From assembly GCF_046719765.1 (NCBI RefSeq), contig NZ_JABEBY010000012.1, positions 1 through 64,000 of the forward strand: a DNA stretch of 64,000 nucleotides, read 5' to 3'. Both the position numbers and the translations under genes were made by a program. The notes beneath the pieces are model-generated. The model was not told where the DNA came from. It ran no database searches and saw nothing but the letters and a program-made list of their open reading frames with translations. The stretch's first letter is position 1. Each line of letters begins with the position of its first letter. The DNA comes from Halonotius sp046719765 (lineage in GTDB: Archaea > Halobacteriota > Halobacteria > Halobacteriales > Haloferacaceae). Of the stretch, positions 32,673-42,046 are shown one piece after another.

Positions 32673-33941
32673 TCACGCGCGGCTGATCTGTTCGGTGACG
32701 ACGCGCACGCCGACATCAACACCGGTCTGTTGCTGGATCCGTTCTCGGAGCGCGGCGGCTGACGGTGGATCCTCGCCGTAGACGCGCACCGTCACGGTCT
32801 CTGGTTGCTGGGTCAGCAGGTTTGCTTCGTAGCTAAACTCCACGTCGAGCAGATTTTCGGTCGCGTCGTCGGCGATCGTCTCAACCTCAGTTTCGAACTG
32901 CGCGTTTTCGCGGGCTGCCAGCGAACTGGTCGCCAGAAACGACGTGAGAACCAGGATCGAGATCCCAAAGATCAGCAGTCGTCGGCCGGTCAGCCGGCGG
33001 GCCTCCTTGGCGTCATACCAGTGGGTCGGCGTATACCGCCTGAGCCAGATCGTCGTTACGCCGGCAACGTTGATCGAGAGCAGATTCACCAACACCAACA
33101 CGCCCGCCCCGACCGCAAGCGTCGGGTCGACGTAGGCGATCCCCAGCCCGACCGCGGCCGCCGGCGGCATCAACGCGACGGCGATCATGACGCCGACCAA
33201 CGCCTCGTCGGCCCCGGAGGTCAGCGACAGCGCGCCGGCGACACCCGCACCAAGCGCGATCGCCAACGAGAGCAAGCCGGGATGGGCGCGCTCGGCGACC
33301 TGCTGAATAAGAAGTAGTTCGAGCTCCGGCGCGAGGGCGGCCCGATAGCCGGCGGCAAACAGCGTCGCGCTGCCGACCGCGACCGCGAGGCCGATCGCCT
33401 GCGAGCGCATCCCCTCCCAGAACAGCGCGTCGTCGCTGGTGACCGTGCCGACACAGGAGGCCATCGCGGGTCCGATCAGCGGTGCGATCACCATCGAGCC
33501 GACGACGACCGCCGCGCTGTCCTGCAGGAGGCCGGCGGTGGCGACGATCGCGCTGATCAGCGTCAACGCGATGTAGTTGGTGGTGCTCCGCGAGAGGTTT
33601 CGTGCCTTCGTCTGGAGCTCCTCTCTGGAGATGCGTTCCTCCTCGGCGACGCCGTTTGTCTCCTCGTCGTTCTCGTCGTCGGCCTGCTGCTGTTCGAAGC
33701 GATCGGAGACGATGGTTTCGACATCGGAGACGATCATGTAGCCGTCGCGTTCGACGCCGACATCCCGGAGCGAATCAAGGATCTCCTCGACGCTGTCGAC
33801 ATCGGTCGGGATGTAGATGATGTCGCTGTAATCGCTGTGAGAGGTTTCGCTCGTCATCGCGTACTCGATCTCCGCGTCCTCCAAGAGATCGATAACGAGC
33901 TGCCGTTTGCCCTCGGGAACGAGCGTTTGGATCAGACGCAT
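32673..33941 (-). CDS. DUF389/TIGR00341-family membrane protein
   Basis: 422 residues. The N-terminal cytosolic ferredoxin-like part (MRLIQTLVPEGKRQLVIDLL to about residue 90) is followed by an acidic linker and the DUF389 membrane core of about 7 helices (SRSTTNYIALTLISAIVATA, VVVGSMVIAPLIGPAMA, ALMPPAAAVGLGIAYVD). The C-terminal soluble domain (about 365-422) has VRVYGEDPPSAAALRER. The ATG at 33941 begins the typical MRLI start. Function unknown; a transport-related role is possible. Confidence 0.85.
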   Translation of the reverse strand: MRLIQTLVPEGKRQLVIDLLEDAEIEYAMTSETSHSDYSDIIYIPTDVDSVEEILDSLRDVGVERDGYMIVSDVETIVSDRFEQQQADDENDEETNGVAEEERISREELQTKARNLSRSTTNYIALTLISAIVATAGLLQDSAAVVVGSMVIAPLIGPAMASCVGTVTSDDALFWEGMRSQAIGLAVAVGSATLFAAGYRAALAPELELLLIQQVAERAHPGLLSLAIALGAGVAGALSLTSGADEALVGVMIAVALMPPAAAVGLGIAYVDPTLAVGAGVLVLVNLLSINVAGVTTIWLRRYTPTHWYDAKEARRLTGRRLLIFGISILVLTSFLATSSLAARENAQFETEVETIADDATENLLDVEFSYEANLLTQQPETVTVRVYGEDPPSAAALRERIQQQTGVDVGVRVVTEQISRA

Positions 33942-34206
33942 GGTGGATGCTGGCCCGCGCACTGCCCAACGCGAACGCTATGGCTGGCTTTCGAAGCCGA
34001 GGATAAAACACCCGTGGGTCGTTTTGTTTACCGTCGCGGTCGGAACGGCTGCACCCACCGCTGGTGATCGAGACGAAGTCGCAGCACACATCATCTCACC
34101 GGGAACACGGTGACAAACACACGGTTTGACGGTGGTTCGTTCGTATTTATGTGCAGCCACTGACAGCAATCAGCCCCTTTTTCACTTTCGGGTGGCTTGT
34201 TTCGGT

Positions 34207-34917
34207 ATGCCCAACAGTACAGCGTTCGGTGCCACGCTTGAGTCACAAACCGAGACCTATCTTGCGAAACTCGCTTCCTGTACCGATCTCCTGCCAACCG
34301 CCCTCACCGCGTATGCCGACGGCGAGGCGTATGCAGCGACCACCACACAGATCGAGGAGATCGAAAGCGAGTGTGACCAGCTCCGACGCGATATCACCGC
34401 CTCGATCGCAAACGCCGACTCCCGAGAGATCGGGCTGCTCAACACCCCGATCAACCTCAACCAGTCGGCGTTGCTCGATTTCTACAAGCAGCTTGATGTC
34501 GTTGCCAATCACACCGAGCGCATCGCCCAGGAGATCGGGATGCTACAGCCGGAACCCGCAAACGACAGCTACGACAAACTCCAGGAGATGGCGGCGTTGA
34601 TCGTCGAGATGACGGAGATACTTGATGATGTTGTGACGCGATTTATCGCCGGGCTGGCTCGCAACGAATCCACCGAGACACTCGTCGATGAGATCGAACA
34701 GATCCGGACACTCGAAAGCAGGTGCGATACCGCCCGCAACGCGGTTATCGCAACGGCCTTTGAGAGCGATCTTGCCCAGCCGCTTGTGTACCGTGAGCTT
34801 GCGGTGTTGCTCGACGAACTCGCAAACACGATCGAGGATCTCACCGACCGAATCACCATCATCTCAAGTGCGGAACCCGGGCTTGTCACCGAAGGCGATC
34901 CAACGTCGTCCAGCTAA
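34207..34917 (+). CDS. DUF47/PhoU-like protein
   Basis: 236 residues predicted to be a bundle of long helices, with repeated charged and Glu-rich positions (TTTQIEEIESECDQLRRDIT, AANDSYDKL-type loops, LVDEIEQIRTLESRCDTARN, LLDELANTIEDLTDRITIIS). This is the DUF47 (TIGR00153) pattern related to PhoU. Such proteins commonly accompany Pit phosphate transporters; no pit gene is next to it here. A pyrophosphatase follows downstream, which may hint at phosphate homeostasis. Confidence 0.75.
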   Translation: MPNSTAFGATLESQTETYLAKLASCTDLLPTALTAYADGEAYAATTTQIEEIESECDQLRRDITASIANADSREIGLLNTPINLNQSALLDFYKQLDVVANHTERIAQEIGMLQPEPANDSYDKLQEMAALIVEMTEILDDVVTRFIAGLARNESTETLVDEIEQIRTLESRCDTARNAVIATAFESDLAQPLVYRELAVLLDELANTIEDLTDRITIISSAEPGLVTEGDPTSSS

Positions 34918-35032
34918 CAACGAGTCGCTCCGTCGGCGGGGTGTGCTACAGCGGCTTCGAGACCACCCCTGTCGCCGACTGCGTCCGCCGTGTTTGGGAA
35001 CGTTCTTACAACAGTAGTGCTGTCTCTCAGGC

Positions 35033-35956
35033 ATGTCACAATCCGCCTACGCCATCGGTCACCAACAGCCCGACACCGACACGGTGATCTCCGCGATCGC
35101 TCTCGCCCGCCTGAAACAAGCCCAGGGCGGCGATGTCGTTGCCGCCCGCGCCGGCGAACTCAACCCCGAAACCGCATTCGTGCTTGATCGGTGGGGCGTC
35201 GAGTCGCCGACGCTGCTGGAAGACGCAACCAACGAGGAACTGCTGCTCGTCGACCACAACGAGTACAGCCAAACTGTCGCGGGCGCACGCGAGGCGACGA
35301 TCAGCCAGGTCGTCGACCATCACCGCATCGGCGATGTGACGACCGGCGATCCGATCTCTTTCCGCGCCGAACCGGTCGGCTCGACGGGAACGATCCTCAC
35401 CGGGCTCTACGATGAGGCCGGCGTCGACATCGACGAAGAAACCGCCGGACTACTGCTCAGTGGCCTCCTCAGCGACACTGTCGTGCTCCGGTCGCCGACG
35501 ACGACCGACACCGATCGTGAGGTCGCCGAGCGACTGGCCGACATCGCCGGCGTCGACTACGAGGAGTATGGCAAGGAGCTGTTGGCGCAAAAGAGCAAGC
35601 TCGGCGAGAAGAGTCCCCGCGAGATGGTGCTTGGGGATTTCAAGGAGTACGACATCGGCGACGACGTGCTGGGCATCGGGCAGATCGAGACCGTCGAACC
35701 CGAAACCGTTCTCGACCAGCGCGATGCGGTCATTGAGGCGATGGACGAGGTTGTCGCCGAACGCGGCTACGCCGTGTTGCTCGTGCTCGTGACCGATCTG
35801 CTCGAAGAGGAGTCGACGGCCTTCATCGCTGGCGATCACACCGAGGCTGTCGGCGACGCCCTCGATGCGACATTCACCGACCGGGAGGCGTTCCTGCCGG
35901 GCGTGATGTCCCGGAAAAAACAGGTCGTTCCGCCGGTCGAAGACGCCCTGAAATAG
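35033..35956 (+). CDS. ppaC: Manganese-dependent inorganic pyrophosphatase (family II)
   Basis: 307 residues of the DHH superfamily: GHQQPDTDTVISAIALA (metal-binding GHxxPDTD), LLVDHNEYSQ, QVVDHHRIGDV (DHH), then the DHHA2 domain with the substrate-binding C-terminal SRKKQVVPPVEDAL (SRKKQ motif). It hydrolyses pyrophosphate in the cytoplasm. The length and motif order match family II PPase. It stands alone and is upstream of the siroheme/heme genes. Confidence 0.93.
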   Translation: MSQSAYAIGHQQPDTDTVISAIALARLKQAQGGDVVAARAGELNPETAFVLDRWGVESPTLLEDATNEELLLVDHNEYSQTVAGAREATISQVVDHHRIGDVTTGDPISFRAEPVGSTGTILTGLYDEAGVDIDEETAGLLLSGLLSDTVVLRSPTTTDTDREVAERLADIAGVDYEEYGKELLAQKSKLGEKSPREMVLGDFKEYDIGDDVLGIGQIETVEPETVLDQRDAVIEAMDEVVAERGYAVLLVLVTDLLEEESTAFIAGDHTEAVGDALDATFTDREAFLPGVMSRKKQVVPPVEDALK

Positions 35957-36095
35957 GTGGATTTCGACGCGGATACCAGAGTACTAATCGGCTGTCGTCG
36001 CCGAGTTGTGGCCAGTTGTGAGCCAGACCGCACGGCAGCCGATCAACGGGCTGACAGCACCCTCTGGGGTGTCGACGCCCCCACGCCAGCGAACA

Positions 36096-36755
36096 ATGAT
36101 CCCACTCTATCACGATTTCACCGATGCGACGGTGCTCATCTTCGGCGGCGGCAGCGTCGGCGCACGGAAGGCCAAGCGGTTCGCCGCCGAGGCCGACGTG
36201 GTCGTTGTCAGCCCAACCTTCGACGATCGGTTCGAGGAGTCCGAATGCCCGACAGTTGAGCGGATTCGGGCCGCCCCAACGCCGGCGACGGTCGCCGACT
36301 GGTTCGACCGCGTCGACCCCGCGTTGGTCGTCGCCGCCACCGACGATAGCGAGCTCAACGCCGCTGTCGCCGAGACAGCTGCCGACCGCGACGTGCTCGT
36401 CAATCGCACCGATCGTGCGGGCGAGCGGTCGGTGGGTAGCGTCGTCGTTCCCGCAACCATCGATGATGGGCCGGTCTCGGTCGCCATCTCGACCGGCGGG
36501 CAGAGTCCGGCGCTCGCTCGGTATCTCCGCGAACAGGTCGAAGGTGAGATCGACGATGCAGGCAAAATGGCCGAGCTCACGGGTCGGCTTCGGGCTGAGT
36601 TGAAGGAGACGGAGTCCCCCGAGACACGCCGGGCGATACTCCGTGCGGTCGTCCGCTCGCCCGCGGTTTGGAAGGCTTTACATACGGGAGTCGCCAACGC
36701 TGAAAAAGAGGCAGCACGCGTAATGCAGGATCACCGCACAGGGGAGGATACATGA
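36096..36755 (+). CDS. Precorrin-2 dehydrogenase / sirohydrochlorin ferrochelatase-type (CysG N-terminal-like)
   Basis: 219 residues. An NAD-binding Rossmann domain begins PLYHDFTDATVLIFGGGSVGARKAKRF, followed by LVVAATDDSELNAAVAETA and NRTDRAGERSVGSVVVPATI. The middle domain contains ISTGGQSPALARYLREQVE, the CysG/Met8p dimerisation motif. It oxidises precorrin-2 to sirohydrochlorin. In archaea this supplies the siroheme route to heme. The stop overlaps the hemA start by ATGA. Confidence 0.9.
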   Translation: MIPLYHDFTDATVLIFGGGSVGARKAKRFAAEADVVVVSPTFDDRFEESECPTVERIRAAPTPATVADWFDRVDPALVVAATDDSELNAAVAETAADRDVLVNRTDRAGERSVGSVVVPATIDDGPVSVAISTGGQSPALARYLREQVEGEIDDAGKMAELTGRLRAELKETESPETRRAILRAVVRSPAVWKALHTGVANAEKEAARVMQDHRTGEDT

Positions 36756-38197
36756 TACGCAACGGCGTCATCACCGGCGTCCGCGTCGCCCACGATACGG
36801 CGACCGTCGACGAGATCGAGGCCGCCAGTGCGGACGATAGTGCCGATCGGATCGCCGCCCTGTTGGCGACGCCGGGCGTCCGGGAGGCATTCGTGATCCA
36901 GACGTGTAACCGCGCGGAGGCCTACGTCGTCACCGACCGCGCCGATGAGGGCCGGGACGCCCTCACCGAGGTCGCCGACCCGGTTCGCTCCGGGGCGGTC
37001 GTCACGATGGCCCACGAGGAGAGCCTGCGCCACCTGATGCGGCTGGCCGCCGGGCTCGAATCGCTCGTCCTCGGCGAGGATCAGATCATCGGCCAGCTGA
37101 AAGACGCTATCGAGATCGCCCGCCGCGCCGAGGGGCTCGGGCCGATGTTAGAGGACGCGCTGATGAAGGCCGTTCACGTCGGCGAGCGCGCCCGCACCGA
37201 AACCGCGATCAACGAGGGCGTCGTCTCGCTTGGCTCGGCAGCCGTGACGCTCGCCGACCGCGAAATCGATCTTGACGGCGCGACCGCGCTGATTCTCGGG
37301 GCCGGCGAGATGGGGACGATCGCCGCCGAATCGATCGCCGAAACCGGGGTTGAGCGGCTGCTGATCGCCAACCGAACGATCCCGCATGCAACCCACGTCG
37401 CCGACACCGTGCCGACCGACGCGAGTGCGATCGGGCTGTCGGCAGCCGGGGCCGCCGCCGACCGAGCGGATGTGGTGATCGCCGCAACCGGGAGTCCGGA
37501 GCACGTCCTTGATGCCGATGAACTGGCGACCGCTGGCGAGACGCTCTGTATCGATCTCGCCCAGCCGCGGGATGTCGACCCCGCCGCTGCCGACGAGGCC
37601 GGGGTCACGATCCACGATATCGACGCACTGGAGGCGATTACCGCCGAAACCCACGCCCGCCGAGAGGACGCCGCCGCCGAGGTTGAGGCGATGATCGACG
37701 AAGAGTTTGATCGCCTGCTCGCGCTGTTCAAACGCAAGCGCGCCGACGAGGCGATCAGTACGATGTATGAGAGCGCCGAACGCGTCAAAAACCGGGAGGT
37801 CGGCACCGCGATGGCCAAGCTCGATGCCAACGCCGAGCTGACCGACACCCACCGGGAGGTTATCGAATCGCTGGCAGATTCGCTGGTCAGCCAGCTTTTG
37901 GCCGCCCCGACAAAGAGCCTGCGTGAGGCCGCCGCCGAGGACGATTGGACGACGATCCAGACGGCGATGCAGCTGTTTAATCCGGAGTTCGACGGCCCGA
38001 TCCCGACCGACGACGCTGTCGACGGCTTCGACGTTGACGACGCTACCGACGCCGAGACGGCCGATAGCGACGGCACAGCAGCCGGCAGTGACAGCGATAC
38101 ACCAGCCGGCCCACCGGAGTCGCCCGCGGGACTTCCTGACGGCGTCGACCCCGAGGAGATCCCCCAGCACGTCCTCGAACAGCTTTCCGATAACTGA
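36752..38197 (+). CDS. hemA: Glutamyl-tRNA reductase
   Basis: 481 residues. The catalytic cysteine lies in FVIQTCNRAEAYVV. Next come LRHLMRLAAGLESLVLGEDQIIGQ, the NADPH-binding ALILGAGEMGTIAAE and the helical dimerisation part (FKRKRADEAISTMYESAERV). It reduces Glu-tRNA to glutamate semialdehyde, the first tetrapyrrole step. An acidic, low-complexity extension (about residues 425-470) before a short end EEIPQHVLEQLSDN is typical of haloarchaea. The order with the precorrin-2 dehydrogenase gene is conserved in the group. Confidence 0.95.
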   Translation: MIRNGVITGVRVAHDTATVDEIEAASADDSADRIAALLATPGVREAFVIQTCNRAEAYVVTDRADEGRDALTEVADPVRSGAVVTMAHEESLRHLMRLAAGLESLVLGEDQIIGQLKDAIEIARRAEGLGPMLEDALMKAVHVGERARTETAINEGVVSLGSAAVTLADREIDLDGATALILGAGEMGTIAAESIAETGVERLLIANRTIPHATHVADTVPTDASAIGLSAAGAAADRADVVIAATGSPEHVLDADELATAGETLCIDLAQPRDVDPAAADEAGVTIHDIDALEAITAETHARREDAAAEVEAMIDEEFDRLLALFKRKRADEAISTMYESAERVKNREVGTAMAKLDANAELTDTHREVIESLADSLVSQLLAAPTKSLREAAAEDDWTTIQTAMQLFNPEFDGPIPTDDAVDGFDVDDATDAETADSDGTAAGSDSDTPAGPPESPAGLPDGVDPEEIPQHVLEQLSDN

Positions 38198-38209
38198 CCC
38201 TTCGCCGGT

Positions 38210-38599
38210 ATGCAGGCGAACTACGTGTTTCGGGTGACGATCCGGATCGATCCATCAGAGGTCCGCCTCGATCCCAACACCTTCGAGACGATCTGTCGCC
38301 TGCCGGCTGCGACCCCGGGTGCCGATGGCTGGCTGTTTTTCCAGCACAACCTCTGGCGCGGCGATGTCGCCGACGCCGACCACATGCGAGCGCTCTTGAC
38401 TGACACACTCGGCGCTGAGGTTATCGAGGCCAGCTTCAGCGAGCTCGAAACCGACGCGGCCTACCGGGCAGCACTCGAAAGCGAAATCGAGACGGATCTC
38501 TCGCGGTTCAACGCCGACTCGGTCGAGGCGGTACTCCACCAACATCTCGGCAGTTCGATCCACATCCGGGGCAGCGAGGCGATTAGCGGCGACGAGTGA
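38210..38599 (+). CDS. LWR-salt family protein
   Basis: 129 residues. It contains the haloarchaeal LWR motif HNLWRGDVAD (L48-W49-R50-G51), and a beta-rich start MQANYVFRVTIRIDPSEVRL. The family name comes from that motif, recalled rather than checked. It follows hemA by 12 bases on the same strand, and its C-terminal IHIRGSEAISGDE is acidic. The role is unknown; the context hints at heme metabolism, but the link is weak. Confidence 0.75.
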   Translation: MQANYVFRVTIRIDPSEVRLDPNTFETICRLPAATPGADGWLFFQHNLWRGDVADADHMRALLTDTLGAEVIEASFSELETDAAYRAALESEIETDLSRFNADSVEAVLHQHLGSSIHIRGSEAISGDE

Positions 38600-38689
38600 G
38601 CGAGTCGTCCATCGGGCGAAGCGTGGCGGAGCGGCCCCATCGACCGATATTTCGCCGCGCGATGGGCTTGCCGTTCCCGCCGACAGCGG

Positions 38690-39220
38690 CTATGAATGCT
38701 CGGCCAGCGTGTCCACCAGCACGCGGTTGTAATCGGGGATATCCGCGACGACGCGGCCCCAGACGATGTTGCCGTCCCGAAACGCCGGCTCGTCAACCCA
38801 GTTCGCTCCGGCGTTGATGAGATCGTCTTTGATGCCTTTCGACCCTGTGGCGTCCGAGCCCTCGACGATCCCGGCGGAGATTCCGACCAGTCCAGCGTGA
38901 CAGATCAGCCCGATGATCGTGCCGGCCTCGTGGGCCTCCCGGACGAGATCGAGTACCGTCTCGTCGCGGCGGATCTTATCGGGCGTCCAGCCGCCGGGTA
39001 CCAACACCGCGTCAACGGTCGCGGGGTCGACATCCGCGGCAGCGACCTCGGTTTCGGCTGTGAGCCCGCCGCTTTTGCCCGTATACTCCACGCCTGCGCT
39101 CATGCCGACGATATCGATCTGTGCTCCTTCCTCCTTCAAGCGCATGTAGACCGCCCAGAACTCCAGATCCTCGAATCCTGGGCCGACCAACATGGCGATC
39201 CGTGTGTCTGCAAGTTTCAT
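38690..39220 (-). CDS. DJ-1/PfpI-family amidotransferase-like protein
   Basis: 176 residues. The N-terminal RIAMLVGPGFEDLEFW has the conserved Glu (E17), and the nucleophile elbow GLICHAGLVG gives C107-H108, as in PfpI proteases and deglycases. The C-terminal part has GANWVDEPAFRDGNIVWGRV. Possible activities are protein deglycation or a chaperone/peptidase role. The ATG at 39220 is chosen because it starts directly before the first beta strand. It is convergent with the LWR-salt gene and divergent from the HAD gene. Confidence 0.87.
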   Translation of the reverse strand: MKLADTRIAMLVGPGFEDLEFWAVYMRLKEEGAQIDIVGMSAGVEYTGKSGGLTAETEVAAADVDPATVDAVLVPGGWTPDKIRRDETVLDLVREAHEAGTIIGLICHAGLVGISAGIVEGSDATGSKGIKDDLINAGANWVDEPAFRDGNIVWGRVVADIPDYNRVLVDTLAEHS

Positions 39221-39329
39221 CTGTGACCACTGTCTCGGTATAGCTCCCATCTCGGCATAATGGTTTGTCCCGATTCGGCCTCCGAGCCGGCATAACACAC
39301 ATATAGCTGCCCGCCGTAGCTTTCGGCCG

Positions 39330-40007
39330 ATGGTCGCCGACGCCTACGACTTTTGGCTGTTCGATCTCGACGGGACGGTGATCGACGCGGAGTGGGCCTA
39401 CATCCGTGGCGTCTTCGACCGCGTCGGTCAGCGACTTGGCCGTCGGTTCACCGACCGGGAAGCCGAGATCCTCTGGCATGGCCTCGGTGGCCCGCGAAAC
39501 GCGACACTGCAGGAGTGGGGGATCGACCCCGATCCGTTCTGGGATGCCTTCCACGAGATCGAGGAGCCCCAACAGCGCGCGGAAGCGACCTATCTCCACG
39601 ATGACGCCGCGACGTTCCTCCGGACAATCACCGACCGATCAACGCCGGTCGGCCTCGTCACCCACTGCCAGGAGTTTTTGACCGATCCCGTGTTGCGCCA
39701 TCTCGATATCGACGATTGGTTTGATACCGTCGTCTGCTGTACCGACGAACTCGGCTGGAAACCCGATCCTCAGCCGGTGCGGCAGGCGATGAACGGATTG
39801 GGCGTCGACACCGACCATCACGGCGCGCTCGTCGGCGACGCGGCTGTTGATATCGGGGCTGCGTGGAACGCCGGCCTTGATAGCGTCCACGTCGAACGCC
39901 ACGGTCACGACACCCGGGGGCGGTGCGTGCTCGGCGATTATCGCGTCAACACACTCGACGCCTTGTTGGCCGCGCCGGCGACCGATGGCGGTGTCGACGA
40001 CGCGTAA
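39330..40007 (+). CDS. HAD-superfamily phosphatase
   Basis: 225 residues. Motif I is FWLFDLDGTVIDAEW with the two catalytic aspartates. Motif II is GLVTHCQEF, motif III is GWKPDPQPVRQAM, and motif IV is ALVGDAAVDIGAAWNAG. The alpha-helical cap lies after motif I (residues 15-85), as in phosphoglycolate phosphatase and beta-phosphoglucomutase. The substrate is unknown. It is the last core gene before the accessory segment at 40.0-43.4 kb. Confidence 0.88.
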   Translation: MVADAYDFWLFDLDGTVIDAEWAYIRGVFDRVGQRLGRRFTDREAEILWHGLGGPRNATLQEWGIDPDPFWDAFHEIEEPQQRAEATYLHDDAATFLRTITDRSTPVGLVTHCQEFLTDPVLRHLDIDDWFDTVVCCTDELGWKPDPQPVRQAMNGLGVDTDHHGALVGDAAVDIGAAWNAGLDSVHVERHGHDTRGRCVLGDYRVNTLDALLAAPATDGGVDDA

Positions 40008-40186
40008 CTCGCTGTTGGTGCTGTTCGACGAGGAGTTGTTCTATAGCAAACCGATCTCATCTGATTTTGTCAGGGGTTGCAGTACAAGATGGCGGGCGCG
40101 AATTGACCATTTTCAAAAGCAACAAACGTAGGTTAGTTGTGCCCTAATTCGACAATATTATTCTAGAGCAGATCTCATTGCATGGC

Positions 40187-40348
40187 ATGATGCCCCTCCA
40201 AATGTTTGGAGCAAACCCACTCGGCAGTTTAGTGCTGGCACTTGTAGTTCCGTTCGTAATCGTTGTCTTTGGAACGTACGTGGGTGTTCTCATGGCACTT
40301 CAGTCATTCTTTGGTGAGTCATCATGGCAGGATGTTTCGACCGAGTGA
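40187..40348 (+). CDS. Small single-helix membrane protein
   Basis: 53-residue frame: MMPLQMFGANPLGSLV, a continuous hydrophobic helix LALVVPFVIVVFGTYVGVLMAL, then QSFFGESSWQDVSTE. A second ATG follows immediately. An AT-rich stretch lies upstream (about 40150-40165). The helix followed by an acidic, Ser-rich end looks like a real membrane peptide. No family recognised. It lies at the left border of the accessory segment. Confidence 0.55.
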   Translation: MMPLQMFGANPLGSLVLALVVPFVIVVFGTYVGVLMALQSFFGESSWQDVSTE

Positions 40349-40405
40349 TGCGTGTATAATTTCCAATACTAAAACGCAACCGTGATCTCGTGCGTTGGTG
40401 ATAGA

Positions 40406-40482
40406 TAGAACCTCTATATTCATCAACATGCACATTCCTATATCACACTTCAGACAGCTGTTTTCATCAGATTAGGCAAGAG
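40406..40482. repeat. Direct repeat copy A (77 bases)
   Basis: This segment starts TAGAACCTCTATATTCATCA, contains ATTCCTATATCACACTTCAG, and ends GGCAAGAG. It is matched by a segment at 42047-42122 over its whole length with only about eight differences plus a one-base gap. It lies 26 bases downstream of the stop of the nucleotidyltransferase gene on the minus strand. It contains no clear terminal inverted repeat. Confidence 0.8.
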
Positions 40483-40508
40483 TCATAATCGAACGCTAGT
40501 CGGGAAGA

Positions 40509-41210
40509 TTACGACCCAGCAAGTGCATTTATTTGTTCGTTCAGAAACTCTTGCAGAGCGGAGACCGTTCCTTCTGAGACAGCTGAGGCCCCGAAATCAC
40601 TCCGATAACCGTGCTTGAGTTCGTCGCTCTCCAAGATCTCTAGTCCTTCCGCAAGCTGCTCCCGCAGCGCATTGTCATCTCCTCGGAGCAGGTGGGTTGT
40701 AACCGTGTCGAGGTCGATCTCTTCTGCAACCGCCAAGACATCCCGAATATCTGTTTCACGCCCGCTGTGGAGCTTTGCAGCTACGAGAACGGCCCCATCG
40801 ATGACTCTAGCTGTAGTAGTCACTGTTCCACCACTTACTTGCTGTTGGTGGCTATGATCGTAGAGGTAATCGAAAGACCACTGCGCCTCCGTCTGGCGAC
40901 ACCCAAGTCCGTTCACTAGCAGATCGAAGCCGATCGGCTGCTGTGGCGTGAGTCGCTTCTCGTATTCGATCACTTCGGTGTCGTACAACCACTCTTTGGC
41001 ATGACTGTCGGTTTCTTCGAAGTCCTGACGTTCGAGGAACTCGGCGCATTCAGCCTTGGAGTCCGGTGCGACAACGATATCGAGATCCGTGGAGAAACGA
41101 GCATTGAACGCTGAGACAGCGTATCCGCCAACTAGGACGTACTCGTGTCCCGCTTGCGTGATCTCCTCAAGCAGTTCGATAAGTGCGTCACTTCGGTTGT
41201 GGAAGCTCAT
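40509..41210 (-). CDS. Nucleotidyltransferase-fold toxin-like protein (AbiEii/DUF6036-like)
   Basis: 233 residues. The Pol-beta nucleotidyltransferase motif is EYVLVGGYAVSAFNARFSTD, with DLDIV following (G28-G29, D42 and D44). The later part has VLVAAKLHSGRETDIRDVLA, also typical of AbiEii-like and DUF6036 nucleotidyltransferases. The start overlaps the stop of the winged-helix gene by ATGA. The pair resembles type IV AbiE-like toxin-antitoxin modules, in which the nucleotidyltransferase is the toxin. Phage-abortive function is inferred, not shown. Confidence 0.75.
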   Translation of the reverse strand: MSFHNRSDALIELLEEITQAGHEYVLVGGYAVSAFNARFSTDLDIVVAPDSKAECAEFLERQDFEETDSHAKEWLYDTEVIEYEKRLTPQQPIGFDLLVNGLGCRQTEAQWSFDYLYDHSHQQQVSGGTVTTTARVIDGAVLVAAKLHSGRETDIRDVLAVAEEIDLDTVTTHLLRGDDNALREQLAEGLEILESDELKHGYRSDFGASAVSEGTVSALQEFLNEQINALAGS

Positions 41211-41881
41211 GGCTGAGCCCGTTCCGTCTCTCGATACGTGACGCCGAGGTTGAGGTCTTCGTACATCCGGTCGAGCATTGCGAGTGCCGACTGGAACTGG
41301 GCGTAGTGCTCGCGCATATATTCGATGGTCTCGGCTCGTGGGATGACTGGGTGTCCCTCGACGTGCTCGATGGTAAGTGACGAACGTGGTTCGAGGACGA
41401 TCTGTAGAGGTCCTGTGAACTCGTCTCGTGGCTGTCGGTCGAATGCGGTGGGAAGATCGAACGACTCGAAAAACGCCTCCCAAGCGTCAACGTCTTGCTC
41501 ACAAACAGCGATAAACAGTGGATAGTCCTCGGGGCCACGACCGACTTGATAACCCCCCTGCGTCCAGACGTAGACGGCGTCGATCCGCGTGAACGCGAAC
41601 GGCCAGTCACCGAACTGTGGGAGAACGTATCCCTCCTCTATCGAGGGCGGACTAACGCCAGCACTGGCAGCGACGAATTCGCGTGCCGTGTCTCTCACGT
41701 CATCATCAGTGACGAAGAGGCCGTCGTCGTAGTGAATGTACCCTGCGTCTTCGAGACGGTTTACACTTTGTCTCACCGTCTCGTACGGTGTCTGGAGGTG
41801 TTGGGCGACGCTGCGGATTGAGTCACCACTCTCGATAGCGAGGATGACTTGAGCCGCCGTTTTGTCGAGCACCTCATACAT
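41207..41881 (-). CDS. Winged-helix protein paired with nucleotidyltransferase
   Basis: 224 residues. The N-terminal winged helix (about residues 5-60) has AAQVILAIESGDSIRSVAQH and TVRQSVNRLEDAGYIHYDDG. A larger C-terminal domain (about 80-224) contains TRIDAVYVWTQGGYQVGRGP, EAFFESFDLPTAF and EHVEGHPVIPRAETIEYMRE. The layout (HTH plus larger domain, followed by an overlapping nucleotidyltransferase) resembles AbiEi-AbiEii antitoxin-toxin pairs. The C-terminal domain is not one I recognise. A perfect palindrome lies just upstream of its start. Confidence 0.72.
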   Translation of the reverse strand: MYEVLDKTAAQVILAIESGDSIRSVAQHLQTPYETVRQSVNRLEDAGYIHYDDGLFVTDDDVRDTAREFVAASAGVSPPSIEEGYVLPQFGDWPFAFTRIDAVYVWTQGGYQVGRGPEDYPLFIAVCEQDVDAWEAFFESFDLPTAFDRQPRDEFTGPLQIVLEPRSSLTIEHVEGHPVIPRAETIEYMREHYAQFQSALAMLDRMYEDLNLGVTYRETERAQP

Positions 41882-41891
41882 CTTATGATTA

Positions 41892-41903
41892 CCAATATAT
41901 TGG
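41892..41903. promoter_or_regulatory. Palindromic operator between TATA-like box and start of the wHTH gene
   Basis: CCAATATATTGG is a perfect 12-base palindrome. It lies 11 bases before the ATG at 41881, and a TATA-like stretch (minus-strand AAGATTTTTA, 41911-41920) is immediately upstream. That placement, between promoter element and start, suits autorepression by the winged-helix protein. Confidence 0.5.
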
Positions 41904-42046
41904 GAATACTTAAAAATCTTACCTGAAGGGGATAGGGACACTGTCCAGTTCAGGTATCGGTGTTCGCTGATATGCGTTCGATTAGCAGTTCTACGACCGG
42001 CTAATTCGCTGAATCTGTGTGAGATCACCGAGGAGCAACTGCTGGG

